This document shows positions 1 to 6,694 of a DNA stretch of 6,772 bases, one piece after another. Location of the stretch: the NCBI GenBank assembly GCA_023145485.1, contig JAGLDT010000026.1:1-6772 (forward strand). The letters run 5' to 3'. Source of the stretch: Cocleimonas sp. GTDB taxonomy: Bacteria; Pseudomonadota; Gammaproteobacteria; Thiotrichales; Thiotrichaceae. The notes below the pieces were generated by a model. That model ran no database searches and had not been told where the DNA came from. It worked only from the letters and a program-made list of their open reading frames with translations. Each line of letters begins with the position of its first letter. Position 1 is the stretch's first letter. The translations under genes and the position numbers were made by a program.

Positions 1-123
1 AACAATAGTAACCAATTGATTATTAGGTATATTTTGAAATCTATCCAGTTGAAAATGGTATCCTAAGCCCTGAGTTGCTGAGAAAGGGTAACCATGAGGG
101 ATTACTACAGAGCTATTAATCAA
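1..123 (-). pseudogene. Partial open frame at the left edge, possible vgrG-like remnant
   Basis: Read on the minus strand, one frame stays open from about position 173 (inside the 3' end of queC) through the left edge of the window. It has no ATG or GTG. The only plausible start is a TTG at 123-121, which lacks a Shine-Dalgarno sequence. The conceptual product looks protein-like and contains GYPFSATQGLGYHFQL followed by NNQLVTIV. I infer a loose resemblance to the VgrG segment of the form G-x-S...G-x-x-F-x-L...N-x-x-(Y/L)-L-V-T-x-V, which lies internally in that family. If so, this would be a 5'-truncated fragment and not an intact gene. It could equally be the start of an unrelated gene or a chance open frame. 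The sequence left of the window would settle it. Confidence 0.25.
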
Positions 124-134
124 CGTTGTTGTCT

Positions 135-803
135 TTAATGAATATATCGCGTTGTATCTGGATGACCTGCATCTTCAAAACCTTTCTTTCGTAAGAAACA
201 GGCATCACAAAGACCACAGGCTTTGCCTTCATCGTTTGCTTGGTAACAGGTGATGGTTTGTGAATAATCTACGCCTAACTCATGCCCTGTTAAAATAATA
301 TCGGCTTTGCTCATATTAATCAGCGGGGTGTGGATTTTAAATTTTTCACCTTCTACGCCTGCTTTGGTGGCTAGATTGGCTGTTTTCTCGAACGCTTGTA
401 TGAATTCTGGACGGCAGTCAGGATAGCCAGAGTAATCAACGGCATTGACACCGATAAAGATGGCGCGGGCATCTAATACTTCTGCCCACGCTAAAGCGAT
501 GGATAAAAAAACGGTATTGCGAGCGGGAACGTAGGTTAATGGAATCCCTTCGCTGGGCGTTGTTGGGACATCAATGGAATCATCCGTTAACGCAGAGCCT
601 CCGAAACGGGATAAATCTAAATCTATTATTTTATGATCAATATTGTCTGCTTTAGTCATCCGTTCTGCAGCAATGAGTTCAACGCTATGTCGTTGACCAT
701 AACGAAAGCTGAGTGCATGACATTCATAGCCTTGTTGCCTTGCTAAGGCTAATAAGGTGACGGAATCCATACCTCCTGATAATAAAATAACCGCTTTTTT
801 CAT
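135..803 (-). CDS. queC: 7-cyano-7-deazaguanine synthase QueC
   Basis: This cytosolic enzyme converts 7-carboxy-7-deazaguanine to preQ0 using ATP and ammonia, a step in making queuosine for tRNA. The 222-residue product is about the usual family length. It carries the N-type ATP pyrophosphatase loop SGGMDS at residues 9-14, the family motif FRYGQRHSVE at 33-42, YVPARNTVFL at 91-100 and GVNAVDYSGYPDCRPEF at 118-134. The C-terminal zinc site is complete, with Cys186, Cys196, Cys199 and Cys202 in the form C-x9-C-G-L-C-x2-C. The ATG start lies 2 bases after the pepN stop and has no strong Shine-Dalgarno sequence, so translation is probably coupled to pepN. No other queuosine gene (queD, queE, queF) is in the window. 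No terminator is evident downstream. The gene is intact and all key residues are present. Confidence 0.97.
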   Translation of the reverse strand: MKKAVILLSGGMDSVTLLALARQQGYECHALSFRYGQRHSVELIAAERMTKADNIDHKIIDLDLSRFGGSALTDDSIDVPTTPSEGIPLTYVPARNTVFLSIALAWAEVLDARAIFIGVNAVDYSGYPDCRPEFIQAFEKTANLATKAGVEGEKFKIHTPLINMSKADIILTGHELGVDYSQTITCYQANDEGKACGLCDACFLRKKGFEDAGHPDTTRYIH

Positions 804-805
804 TA

Positions 806-3445
806 TTATAAACTCTTGGTTACAATCTCAAACACATCAGTTGATAGCCCTTTTTCTCCCTGAATTTTTTCTAATGACTGACGCATTAAGGCTTTACGTT
901 CTGCAGTATATTTATGCCCATTAATGAGAGTACGGACTAAACGAGAGGCAATTTGTGGATTAAATTTATCCAGATCTAATACGCAATCAGTAATAAAGGC
1001 ATAGCCAGAGCCATCGGCTTGATGGAAGTTAACGGGGTTCATATTGGCAAAGGAACCAATGACAGCGCGGACTTTATTCGGATTTTGAATATCAAACGAG
1101 CTATGTTCCATCAATGCTTTGACGCTTTCCAATGTATTTGACAGGTGACAACTAGCTTGCATCATAAACCACTTATCCATGACCTGTGTATTGTCTTTCC
1201 AACGTTGCTCAAAGTCATCGATAGCTTGTTGCCGTTGCGGGCAGTTGATATTCAATAACACACCAAATGCAGATAAATTATCGGTCATATTAGTGGCGTT
1301 TTTGAATTGCTGATAACAGCTTTCATAGATTCCTTCATCTTCAATTGTCCCTAAATAACCAAGGCAGATATTTTTAAGGCGACGTTTGCCAATACTATAA
1401 GCATCTACTTTGTATTCACCCTCATCTTGCAACTGCGTGTAAAATGCCTCAAAGGGTAGACGTAATGCCTTTGCAATGGTGCTTCGTAAGAATTTTCGTA
1501 CTTGATGAATCGCTTCAGGGTCTGCATTATCCACGGCTTCTGCTATATCTGACTCAGAGGGTAATGATAAGGCTTCTGCACGCAAGGAATAATCTAAATC
1601 TTCATTTTCCAGTAAAGCTTGATAGGCATCGATGACATCAGGTGCGACACCCATTGCCTCCCCTTTTGCTTGGGACTCCAACATTTGCAACATAATCTGC
1701 TTGGCTAATCGCTGACTTGCTTCCCAACGATTAAAATCATCAGAATCATGCTGCATTAAAAAAATCAAATCATCATTGGAGTAGGGATAAATAAGGTGTA
1801 CAGGTGCTGAAAAACCGCGTAACAGCGATGGCAGAGGCTGACTGTCAATATTGATAAAGGTAAAATCTTGTTTTACTTCGGTTAATTGAAGAACATGCGA
1901 GGTTCCGCTTACTTTATCTTCACCTTCAAGCTGTAACTCAAACGCCTGACCATCAGCATTTAACAAGCCCATTGCGATAGGAATCATAAATGGCTTTTTA
2001 TGATTGGATTCAGGCGTATCAGGGCAACTTTGCTCCAATGTTAAGGTGCAGGTTTTTGCCTCTGGATTATATTGCAAAGAAGTTTCAACGCGCGGTGTCC
2101 CTGCCTGCTCATACCAATATTTGAATTGGCTTAAATCCCGCTTATTGGCATCAGCCATTGCGGAAAGGAAATCCTCAGTGGTTACCGCTTGCCCATCATG
2201 GCGTTGAAAATATAAATCCATTCCTTTTCGGAAACCATCTTGACCTAATAAACTATGATACAAACGCACCACTTCTGCGCCTTTTTCATAAATAGTCAAA
2301 GTGTAGAAATTATTAATTTCCATAAAGGATGCTGGACGAATAGGGTGCGCCATCGGCCCTGCATCTTCTGCAAACTGATGAGTACGCAACATACGAACAT
2401 CTTGTATTCGTTGTACCGAACGCGAATGTAAATCAGCGCTGAATTCTTGATCTCTAAAGACGGTTAAACCTTCTTTTAGACTTAACTGAAACCAATCACG
2501 ACAGGTGACTCGATTGCCTGTCCAGTTATGAAAATACTCATGCCCAATGACGGATTCAATTGCCATATAATTTTGATCTGTCGCTGTTTCAGGGCTAGCA
2601 AAAACCAGCTTAGAATTAAACACATTCAAGCCTTTATTTTCCATCGCGCCCATATTGAAATCATCAACAGCAACAATCATATAAATATCAAGGTCATATT
2701 CTAGACCAAAACGCTCCTCATCCCATCTCATTGCGCGCTTTAGTGACCCCATTGCATGATCACATTTATCAATATTATGCGCTTCAGTATAAATTTCTAA
2801 CGCAATATCACGACCTGACATCGTAGTAAAGGTATCGCTAATATGCTCTAAATTACCTGCAACTAATGCAAATAAATAAGCAGGTTTAGCAAATGGATCT
2901 TGCCACTTAGCAAAATGCTTGCCGTCTTCTAAATCCCCTGCTTCTAGCAAATTGCCATTGGATAATAGAACGGGGTATTTTTCTTTATCCGCGCGAATAA
3001 GCGTTGAGAAATAACTCATGACATCAGGACGATCTTGATAATAAGTGATTCTGCGGAAACCCTGTGCTTCGCATTGTGTACAGAAATTACCACTGGATTT
3101 ATACAAGCCATCCAACGCTGTATTTTTTTGTGGATAAATACGTGTGATGATTTCTAGAGTGAAATTTTCAGGTGTGTTGTTGAGGGTTAGGATTTTATCA
3201 TCTAATTCGTAACGTGACTCAGCAAGTAACTCACCCTCTAGCTTAATACTCTCAAGCTCCAATTCCTCACCCTGCAACTGTAGATTTTTCTCTGCTTTTG
3301 ATGCTGGGTTATATTGGTATTTGACGGTCGAGGTGACTAATGTTGATTCTTCGTCAAGATCAAACATTAAATCAATACTTTCTGCTTGGTAGGTAGGTAC
3401 AGTGTAATCTTTTAGGTAAATGGTTTTTGCTTGAGCATTTGTCAT
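806..3445 (-). CDS. pepN: Aminopeptidase N, M1 family zinc metallopeptidase
   Basis: This cytosolic broad-specificity aminopeptidase removes N-terminal residues from peptides during protein turnover. The 879-residue product is close to E. coli PepN in length. The substrate N-terminus recognition motif GAMEN is at residues 266-270. The zinc site HEYFH is at 302-306 (ligands His302 and His306, catalytic Glu303), and the third ligand Glu325 lies in LKEGLTVF. Tyr386 in YTLTIYEKGAEV matches the transition-state tyrosine of the family. The N-terminal part (about 1-190) is the beta-sandwich domain and contains TALDGLYKSSGNFCTQCEAQ, typical of the PepN branch. The region after about 450 is the beta-fold plus helical C-terminal domain. 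The ATG at 3445 is preceded by an A/T-rich leader without a clear Shine-Dalgarno sequence. The Sel1-repeat gene ends 55 bases upstream with no obvious terminator, and queC follows after 2 bases, so pepN and queC form an operon. Confidence 0.98.
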   Translation of the reverse strand: MTNAQAKTIYLKDYTVPTYQAESIDLMFDLDEESTLVTSTVKYQYNPASKAEKNLQLQGEELELESIKLEGELLAESRYELDDKILTLNNTPENFTLEIITRIYPQKNTALDGLYKSSGNFCTQCEAQGFRRITYYQDRPDVMSYFSTLIRADKEKYPVLLSNGNLLEAGDLEDGKHFAKWQDPFAKPAYLFALVAGNLEHISDTFTTMSGRDIALEIYTEAHNIDKCDHAMGSLKRAMRWDEERFGLEYDLDIYMIVAVDDFNMGAMENKGLNVFNSKLVFASPETATDQNYMAIESVIGHEYFHNWTGNRVTCRDWFQLSLKEGLTVFRDQEFSADLHSRSVQRIQDVRMLRTHQFAEDAGPMAHPIRPASFMEINNFYTLTIYEKGAEVVRLYHSLLGQDGFRKGMDLYFQRHDGQAVTTEDFLSAMADANKRDLSQFKYWYEQAGTPRVETSLQYNPEAKTCTLTLEQSCPDTPESNHKKPFMIPIAMGLLNADGQAFELQLEGEDKVSGTSHVLQLTEVKQDFTFINIDSQPLPSLLRGFSAPVHLIYPYSNDDLIFLMQHDSDDFNRWEASQRLAKQIMLQMLESQAKGEAMGVAPDVIDAYQALLENEDLDYSLRAEALSLPSESDIAEAVDNADPEAIHQVRKFLRSTIAKALRLPFEAFYTQLQDEGEYKVDAYSIGKRRLKNICLGYLGTIEDEGIYESCYQQFKNATNMTDNLSAFGVLLNINCPQRQQAIDDFEQRWKDNTQVMDKWFMMQASCHLSNTLESVKALMEHSSFDIQNPNKVRAVIGSFANMNPVNFHQADGSGYAFITDCVLDLDKFNPQIASRLVRTLINGHKYTAERKALMRQSLEKIQGEKGLSTDVFEIVTKSL

Positions 3446-3500
3446 AAGTTTTATTTTTTAATTGATTGTTATTGAATTTTTGTTCCTTGGAGTAGCCTTA

Positions 3501-4697
3501 CTATTTCCTAGCCGCATTTAAACGTTGTAATGCTTTTTTGGCCGCTGGAACATTCTTTTGTGCTGCTTTTTGAAACCATATTCTGGCTTGGCGTAAATCG
3601 CGCTTCACACCGTAACCATTTGCATACATCGCGCCAACACTATAAATAGCAAGCGGTATGCCTTTCTTAGCCGCTTTTCGATACCATGCTAATGCTTGTC
3701 CGTAGTTTTTCTTAACGCCAATACCATCAACATACAAATCACCGAGCAAAAACATGGAGGCAGGCAGACCTTTTTTAGCTGATTTTGATAACCATTGGAA
3801 GGCTCTGTAGACGTTTTTCTTGGTTCCTTTACCTTCTAAGTACATCAAGCCTAAATTATGTTGGGCCAGAGGGATGTTTTTTGCAGCCGCTTTTGTAAAC
3901 CAGTTAAAGGCATGGTAGTCATTTTTCTTAACACCTAAGCCTTTAATATACATTGCCCCTAAACTGTAATAGGCAGGTATTACCTTTTTATCCGCTGCTA
4001 TTTTCATGTTTTTAAAGGCATGGTAGGCATTTTTCTTTGTCCCCATGCCATTTGCATACATAAGTCCTAATAAATAATAGACGCCTGGATTACCTGATTT
4101 CTCCGCTTTTTTAGCATATAAAAAAGCTTTTCCAAAATTTCGCTTAACACCTATACCATTTAAAAAGCGTTCACTCAGCATTATTTGAACATCCGTCATG
4201 CCTTTATTAGCTGCTTTTTCATACCAATGGATGGCTGCTCCCATATTCTTTTTAGTGCCATGGCCATTTTCATGCATAATACCTAGACCACGATAAGCAT
4301 CAGGAATCCCTTTTCCCGCTGCTTTGCTATAAAGTTGAAAGGCCAATCTAGGGTTCTTTTTTGCACCAACCCCTGTGGCATGCATAGAGCCAAGGGCATA
4401 CAACGCAATCGGATGATTTTTATCCGCCGCTTTTTTGTACCATTGACCTGCAGTCCATGCATTTTTCTTAACCCCATGCCCCTGCATATAAAGCTCTCCT
4501 AAAATATATTGCCCCGCAGGATCACCCTTTTTAGCAAACTCAGATGCAATACGAAAAACAGTACCATAATCTTTTCGCTGATAGGCGGAGCGTAGGTCAG
4601 CATTTGGGTCTGCAAAGGCAATATTGCTAGAAAATAAAAATAAAAAGGTCATTAGGAGTAAGTATTTTTTACTGATATTCATAACGTATATAATCAT
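3501..4697 (-). CDS. Secreted Sel1-repeat (TPR-like) protein
   Basis: The protein is a solenoid of Sel1-like repeats, a helix-turn-helix fold that usually mediates protein-protein contacts. Its partner cannot be read from the sequence. An N-terminal signal peptide is clear: basic NISKK, a hydrophobic stretch to about residue 26, then AFA with likely cleavage after Ala29. The mature protein is therefore expected in the periplasm or outside the cell. Nine repeat units of about 36 residues follow, each with a G-x-G-x-K-(K/R)-(N/D) turn (GHGVKKN, GVGAKKN, GHGTKKN, GIGVKRN, GMGTKKN, GLGVKKN, GKGTKKN, GIGVKKN, GYGVKRD). The units also share W/F-Y/F-x-K-A-A. The protein is lysine-rich and ends just after the last repeat, with no extra catalytic domain. 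Translation may really begin at the internal ATG at 4682 (Met6), which gives a more typical signal peptide and suits the candidate promoter. Neither start has a Shine-Dalgarno sequence. Confidence is high for the family and low for the role. Confidence 0.93.
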   Translation of the reverse strand: MIIYVMNISKKYLLLMTFLFLFSSNIAFADPNADLRSAYQRKDYGTVFRIASEFAKKGDPAGQYILGELYMQGHGVKKNAWTAGQWYKKAADKNHPIALYALGSMHATGVGAKKNPRLAFQLYSKAAGKGIPDAYRGLGIMHENGHGTKKNMGAAIHWYEKAANKGMTDVQIMLSERFLNGIGVKRNFGKAFLYAKKAEKSGNPGVYYLLGLMYANGMGTKKNAYHAFKNMKIAADKKVIPAYYSLGAMYIKGLGVKKNDYHAFNWFTKAAAKNIPLAQHNLGLMYLEGKGTKKNVYRAFQWLSKSAKKGLPASMFLLGDLYVDGIGVKKNYGQALAWYRKAAKKGIPLAIYSVGAMYANGYGVKRDLRQARIWFQKAAQKNVPAAKKALQRLNAARK

Positions 4698-4710
4698 TTG
4701 ATGGTTAATG

Positions 4711-4738
4711 GGTATAATTAATGACTTTGCAAAGTCAT
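4711..4738 (-). promoter_or_regulatory. Candidate sigma70-type promoter of the Sel1-repeat gene
   Basis: On the minus strand a -35-like ATGACT (4738-4733) and a -10-like TATACC (4716-4711) are separated by 16 bases. Each matches four of six consensus positions. Transcription would begin near 4703, only about 5 bases before the first ATG (4697) but about 20 bases before the internal ATG (4682). This is one reason to prefer the shorter protein. The -35 box and spacer lie within the 26-bp palindrome. This is a by-eye call. Confidence 0.3.
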
Positions 4739-4742
4739 TAAT
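4717..4742. promoter_or_regulatory. Perfect 26-bp palindrome, possible operator
   Basis: The half-site ATTAATGACTTTG is followed immediately by its exact reverse complement CAAAGTCATTAAT, giving 26 bases of perfect dyad symmetry centred at 4729/4730. It lies between ubiK and the Sel1-repeat gene, 20 bases upstream of the latter's first ATG, and overlaps that gene's candidate promoter. A protein dimer binding here could block or modulate transcription. It could instead form a hairpin at the 3' end of the ubiK transcript, but it is AT-rich and has no U-tract on either side, so it is a poor intrinsic terminator. No regulator gene is in the window. The symmetry is seen directly; the operator role is inferred. 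Confidence 0.5.
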
Positions 4743-4773
4743 GCATGAAGTCTAGCGTAGAAGGAGCAATTAA

Positions 4774-5040
4774 TTATGATTTATTTTCTTTTTTAGCGGG
4801 TTGCTGAGTAGTAAGCTGCTCAACTAGTTGCTCGAGCTTTTCCACTTTCTCGCGTGTACGCAATAAGACAGCCGTTTGCACATCAAACTCCTCTCGACTG
4901 ACTAAATTCATCTTGCGTAGACCACTTTCGAGTCCTGAACGTAGATTTTGTTCCACATCTTGGTGTAATTCATTCATTGATGGTGGTAGGAAGGAGGAGA
5001 GACGTTTAGCTAAGCCATCAAGCTGATTATTAATATCCAT
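4774..5040 (-). CDS. ubiK: Ubiquinone biosynthesis accessory factor UbiK
   Basis: UbiK (formerly YqiC, BMFP domain) is a small factor that supports aerobic ubiquinone synthesis together with UbiJ in the soluble Ubi complex and can associate with membrane lipids. The 88-residue product is in the usual range for the family. It carries the signature LVSREEFDVQTAVLLRTREK at residues 46-65. A helical N-terminal half contains FLPPSM, a coiled coil spans about 53-77 (VQTAVLL...LEQLVEQL), and a short polar Lys-rich tail ends the protein. There is no signal peptide or transmembrane segment. The ATG at 5040 is the only sensible start, since a nearby upstream ATG is followed at once by a stop. The leader TTTATAATA just before the start lacks a Shine-Dalgarno sequence and is identical to the nine bases before the queC start. 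The gene is divergent from the 394-residue gene across 112 bases. Confidence 0.93.
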   Translation of the reverse strand: MDINNQLDGLAKRLSSFLPPSMNELHQDVEQNLRSGLESGLRKMNLVSREEFDVQTAVLLRTREKVEKLEQLVEQLTTQQPAKKENKS

Positions 5041-5072
5041 TATTATAAATCCATTATTGTAAAATTTATTAT

Positions 5073-5102
5073 TTGAAACTTTCTAAAAACTATTCTTATA
5101 AG
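5073..5102 (+). promoter_or_regulatory. Candidate plus-strand promoter for the 394-residue gene
   Basis: A -35-like TTGAAA (5073-5078) is followed after 18 bases by a -10-like TATAAG (5097-5102). A second possible -10, TATAGT, lies at 5115-5120 without a good matching -35. The call is by eye in AT-rich DNA and is tentative. Confidence 0.3.
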
Positions 5103-5103
5103 G

Positions 5104-5109
5104 ATTATA
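5104..5109 (-). promoter_or_regulatory. Candidate -10 element of ubiK
   Basis: The minus strand reads a consensus TATAAT here, about 64 bases upstream of the ubiK ATG. No good -35 hexamer is seen 16-18 bases upstream. It overlaps the region of the plus-strand candidate promoter, so the two divergent genes could share a regulatory region. Such a match can easily arise by chance in AT-rich DNA. Confidence 0.25.
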
Positions 5110-5152
5110 TACGCTATAGTTCGCACAATTTTTAAAAAGAAGATAAGTTATT

Positions 5153-6337
5153 ATGAAATTAACCCCTCGTGAAATATCGACTCCACGCCCAAATATGTCG
5201 CTAACCATACCAGAAGGTATGGCTCCTGTAGAGTTTTTCAATAGTCCTGCAAACCTGAAAAACCTAGCTGAAGAAAATGGTTTATTTAGAAGCCCAGAAG
5301 ACTGGTTAATGTATCGCAAGTTGATTGGCCATAGCTCTGAGTTTGATACCTCTATTATTCTAGACACCTCAAGACGCATCCTTGACCCGCTAGGTCGCCC
5401 TGTACGCCGTGACCAATTAGGTCGACAAGAGAAAAAAACATGGTCGCATATGACGCAGATTATTTGTGATTATATGTTTGAAAAATACCCTGACCCTGAA
5501 AAGCATCTCGTCCTCTGTGGTGAAGCCAGTCTCGACTCAACATGGCCACTTAACAAGCCTGGCGTACCCAGTATTCGTATGATTCATAATCATTTTATGG
5601 TCTTTCCTTACGATAAACTAACAGCCGCTAATGAAGCCAATCCTAATAATGTAAACTTAACGGATAGCGGACACAATACCTTATTTTTACGTCGTTTAAG
5701 CTCTGTTTATCATGAATTTTTAGAAGTGCTTGATTTGCAGCTATTAAGGCAAATTCCATCAGAAGAATCAGCGCTTGCAGTAACAGGCTATCCACAAGGT
5801 TTGCCAAGTTGGGAGCTTATTGGTGGTGCTAATCGACTCAAAGACCGTTATTTCTGGTATGAATATGAGCAAATTTTAAGAGGATTTTTAGACTTTTATC
5901 AAACATTCTTTAGCTTAGTCGCGACAGGTGAAGAAAGAGTCCCTGCTGATGCTAACTTCTCTGACCAGATTAACGATGTCTTATTAGGTAGCAATCGTTT
6001 TCTGCGCGTAGCACGTGATTTACGCGAGCAAATTGTTCTTGACCCTCAATTTGCCAATGAAATTCGCTGGCGACCTGCTTACAAACAAATCCTCTACCGA
6101 GATGATAAAGGACGCTTGATTGTTACTATCTCACAAAACTCAGTCGGCAATGCGATAACCGAATTATTAGGCATAGTGGTCAATCGTGTAGAAGATAATA
6201 AAGAATATAGTAAGCGTGAACCCGCGTTAATCGGACGATTGTTAGAAGCAAGACAGCGTCTGATTGATGCAAACTTAGGTGAAGCAATCTCTGCGCCTAG
6301 TTGGCCAAATGGCGAGTTTGTCGCACCAAAGCGATAG
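5153..6337 (+). CDS. Conserved-looking 394-residue protein of unknown function
   Basis: I do not recognise the family. The product is soluble, with no signal peptide or membrane segment, so it should act in the cytosol. Its most enzyme-like region is LVLCGEASLDSTWPLN (119-134) followed by IRMIHNHFMVFP (141-152), where His145-x-His147 sits on a hydrophobic strand-like segment. This recalls the His-x-His strands of HIT and galactose-1-phosphate uridylyltransferase-like nucleotidyl enzymes, but the wider motif is not complete and the link is only inference. Residues 231-255 are rich in aromatic residues (DRYFWYEYEQ...FYQTFF). Arg-rich helices lie at about 282-308, followed by a likely beta hairpin (KQILYRDDKGRLIVTIS, 311-327). 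The ATG at 5153 is preceded by a weak purine-rich AAGAAG. It is transcribed alone, divergently from ubiK, and followed by a hairpin terminator. The coding frame is intact and clearly a real gene. Confidence 0.9.
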   Translation: MKLTPREISTPRPNMSLTIPEGMAPVEFFNSPANLKNLAEENGLFRSPEDWLMYRKLIGHSSEFDTSIILDTSRRILDPLGRPVRRDQLGRQEKKTWSHMTQIICDYMFEKYPDPEKHLVLCGEASLDSTWPLNKPGVPSIRMIHNHFMVFPYDKLTAANEANPNNVNLTDSGHNTLFLRRLSSVYHEFLEVLDLQLLRQIPSEESALAVTGYPQGLPSWELIGGANRLKDRYFWYEYEQILRGFLDFYQTFFSLVATGEERVPADANFSDQINDVLLGSNRFLRVARDLREQIVLDPQFANEIRWRPAYKQILYRDDKGRLIVTISQNSVGNAITELLGIVVNRVEDNKEYSKREPALIGRLLEARQRLIDANLGEAISAPSWPNGEFVAPKR

Positions 6338-6350
6338 GTATTAGTTTATC

Positions 6351-6383
6351 CCTCCTCCACCTGCTAGGTGGAGAGGACGTTTT
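6351..6383 (+). terminator. Rho-independent terminator after the 394-residue gene
   Basis: The arms CTCCACCT (6355-6362) and AGGTGGAG (6366-6373) pair perfectly around a 3-base loop GCT. Allowing one bulged C at 6354, the outer CCT and AGG extend the stem to 11 base pairs. A T-run at 6380-6383 follows after three bases. It starts 13 bases after the stop codon. The T-run is short, so efficiency is uncertain. The reverse strand has no U-tract. Confidence 0.65.
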
Positions 6384-6450
6384 ATAAGTTCCACGAATAT
6401 TTTCACATCCCCCACTTTTCCATGATGTTTTATCGCTTTATTTCCCTTAT

Positions 6451-6549
6451 CTTTTTTCCGTGTCCTTCCGTGTCTTCCGTGGCAAAAAAAATCTTTTATC
6501 TTTTGTTTCTCTTTCGTGTTTTTTCGTGCCTTTCGTGGACATCTTTTAA
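6451..6549. repeat. Two tandem copies of a CGTG-rich intergenic repeat
   Basis: Copy one (about 6451-6500) contains three CCGTG steps, TTCCGTGTCCTTCCGTG then TCTTCCGTGG, and ends in ATCTTTTATC. Copy two (about 6511-6549) contains three TCGTG steps, TTTCGTGTTTTTTCGTG then CCTTTCGTGG, and ends in ATCTTTTAAC. On the minus strand these read as runs of CACGGAA or CACGAAA. Both copies therefore share an internal period of roughly 8-12 bases and a common ATCTTTTA tail, which makes them diverged duplicates of one unit of about 45 bases. As far as I know, similar CACGAA-type intergenic arrays occur in many environmental bacterial genomes and often give rise to spurious gene calls. Confidence 0.7.
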
Positions 6550-6688
6550 CCCGGAAGACAGCATTGGACAGCCATAATTTTTCCTTTAATATAGACAGAT
6601 TATCGGCATTGAATAAATTTTTATATAAAGTAATAGACAATAGGATAAAAGAACGATAGTATAGCCGTCGTTATAAATACAGACTATC

Positions 6689-6694
6689 AAAGGA
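6689..6694 (+). promoter_or_regulatory. Ribosome binding site of the vgrG-like gene
   Basis: AAAGGA lies 7 bases before the ATG at 6702. It is the best Shine-Dalgarno match among the starts in this window and fixes the start of the partial gene at the right edge. Confidence 0.7.

Noticed and set aside
1..66. Plus-strand open frame entering from the left edge and ending at 66
   Set aside because: It covers only 21 codons with no recognisable motif, and the opposite strand reads more like protein.
121..128. Palindrome CAACGTTG downstream of queC
   Set aside because: Eight bases of symmetry are expected by chance and no U-tract or flanking symmetry extends it.
1444..1635. Plus-strand open frames inside pepN (also 2004-2207)
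   Set aside because: They are antisense shadows of a clear, full-length M1 aminopeptidase gene.
4283..4477. Minus-strand frame inside the Sel1-repeat gene
   Set aside because: It is an out-of-frame reading of the repeat codons and the true frame is unambiguous.
4717..4742. Reading the palindrome as an intrinsic terminator for ubiK
   Set aside because: The stem is AT-rich and no U-tract follows on the minus strand, so an operator is the more likely role.
5083..5379. Minus-strand open frame of 98 codons
   Set aside because: It overlaps the start of the well-supported plus-strand gene and the divergent promoter region, and its product resembles no protein I know.
6368..6577. Plus-strand open frame of 69 codons in the same spacer
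   Set aside because: It is the other-strand reading of the same repeat, with a Phe/Ser-rich low-complexity product, and it starts inside the terminator hairpin.
6341..6640. Minus-strand open frame of 99 codons with a His-, Arg- and Lys-rich product
   Set aside because: Its central part is a translation of the CGTG repeat arrays (HGRHGRTRKK), it has no credible ribosome binding site, and it covers the terminator of the upstream gene. Such frames are typical spurious calls in this repeat class.
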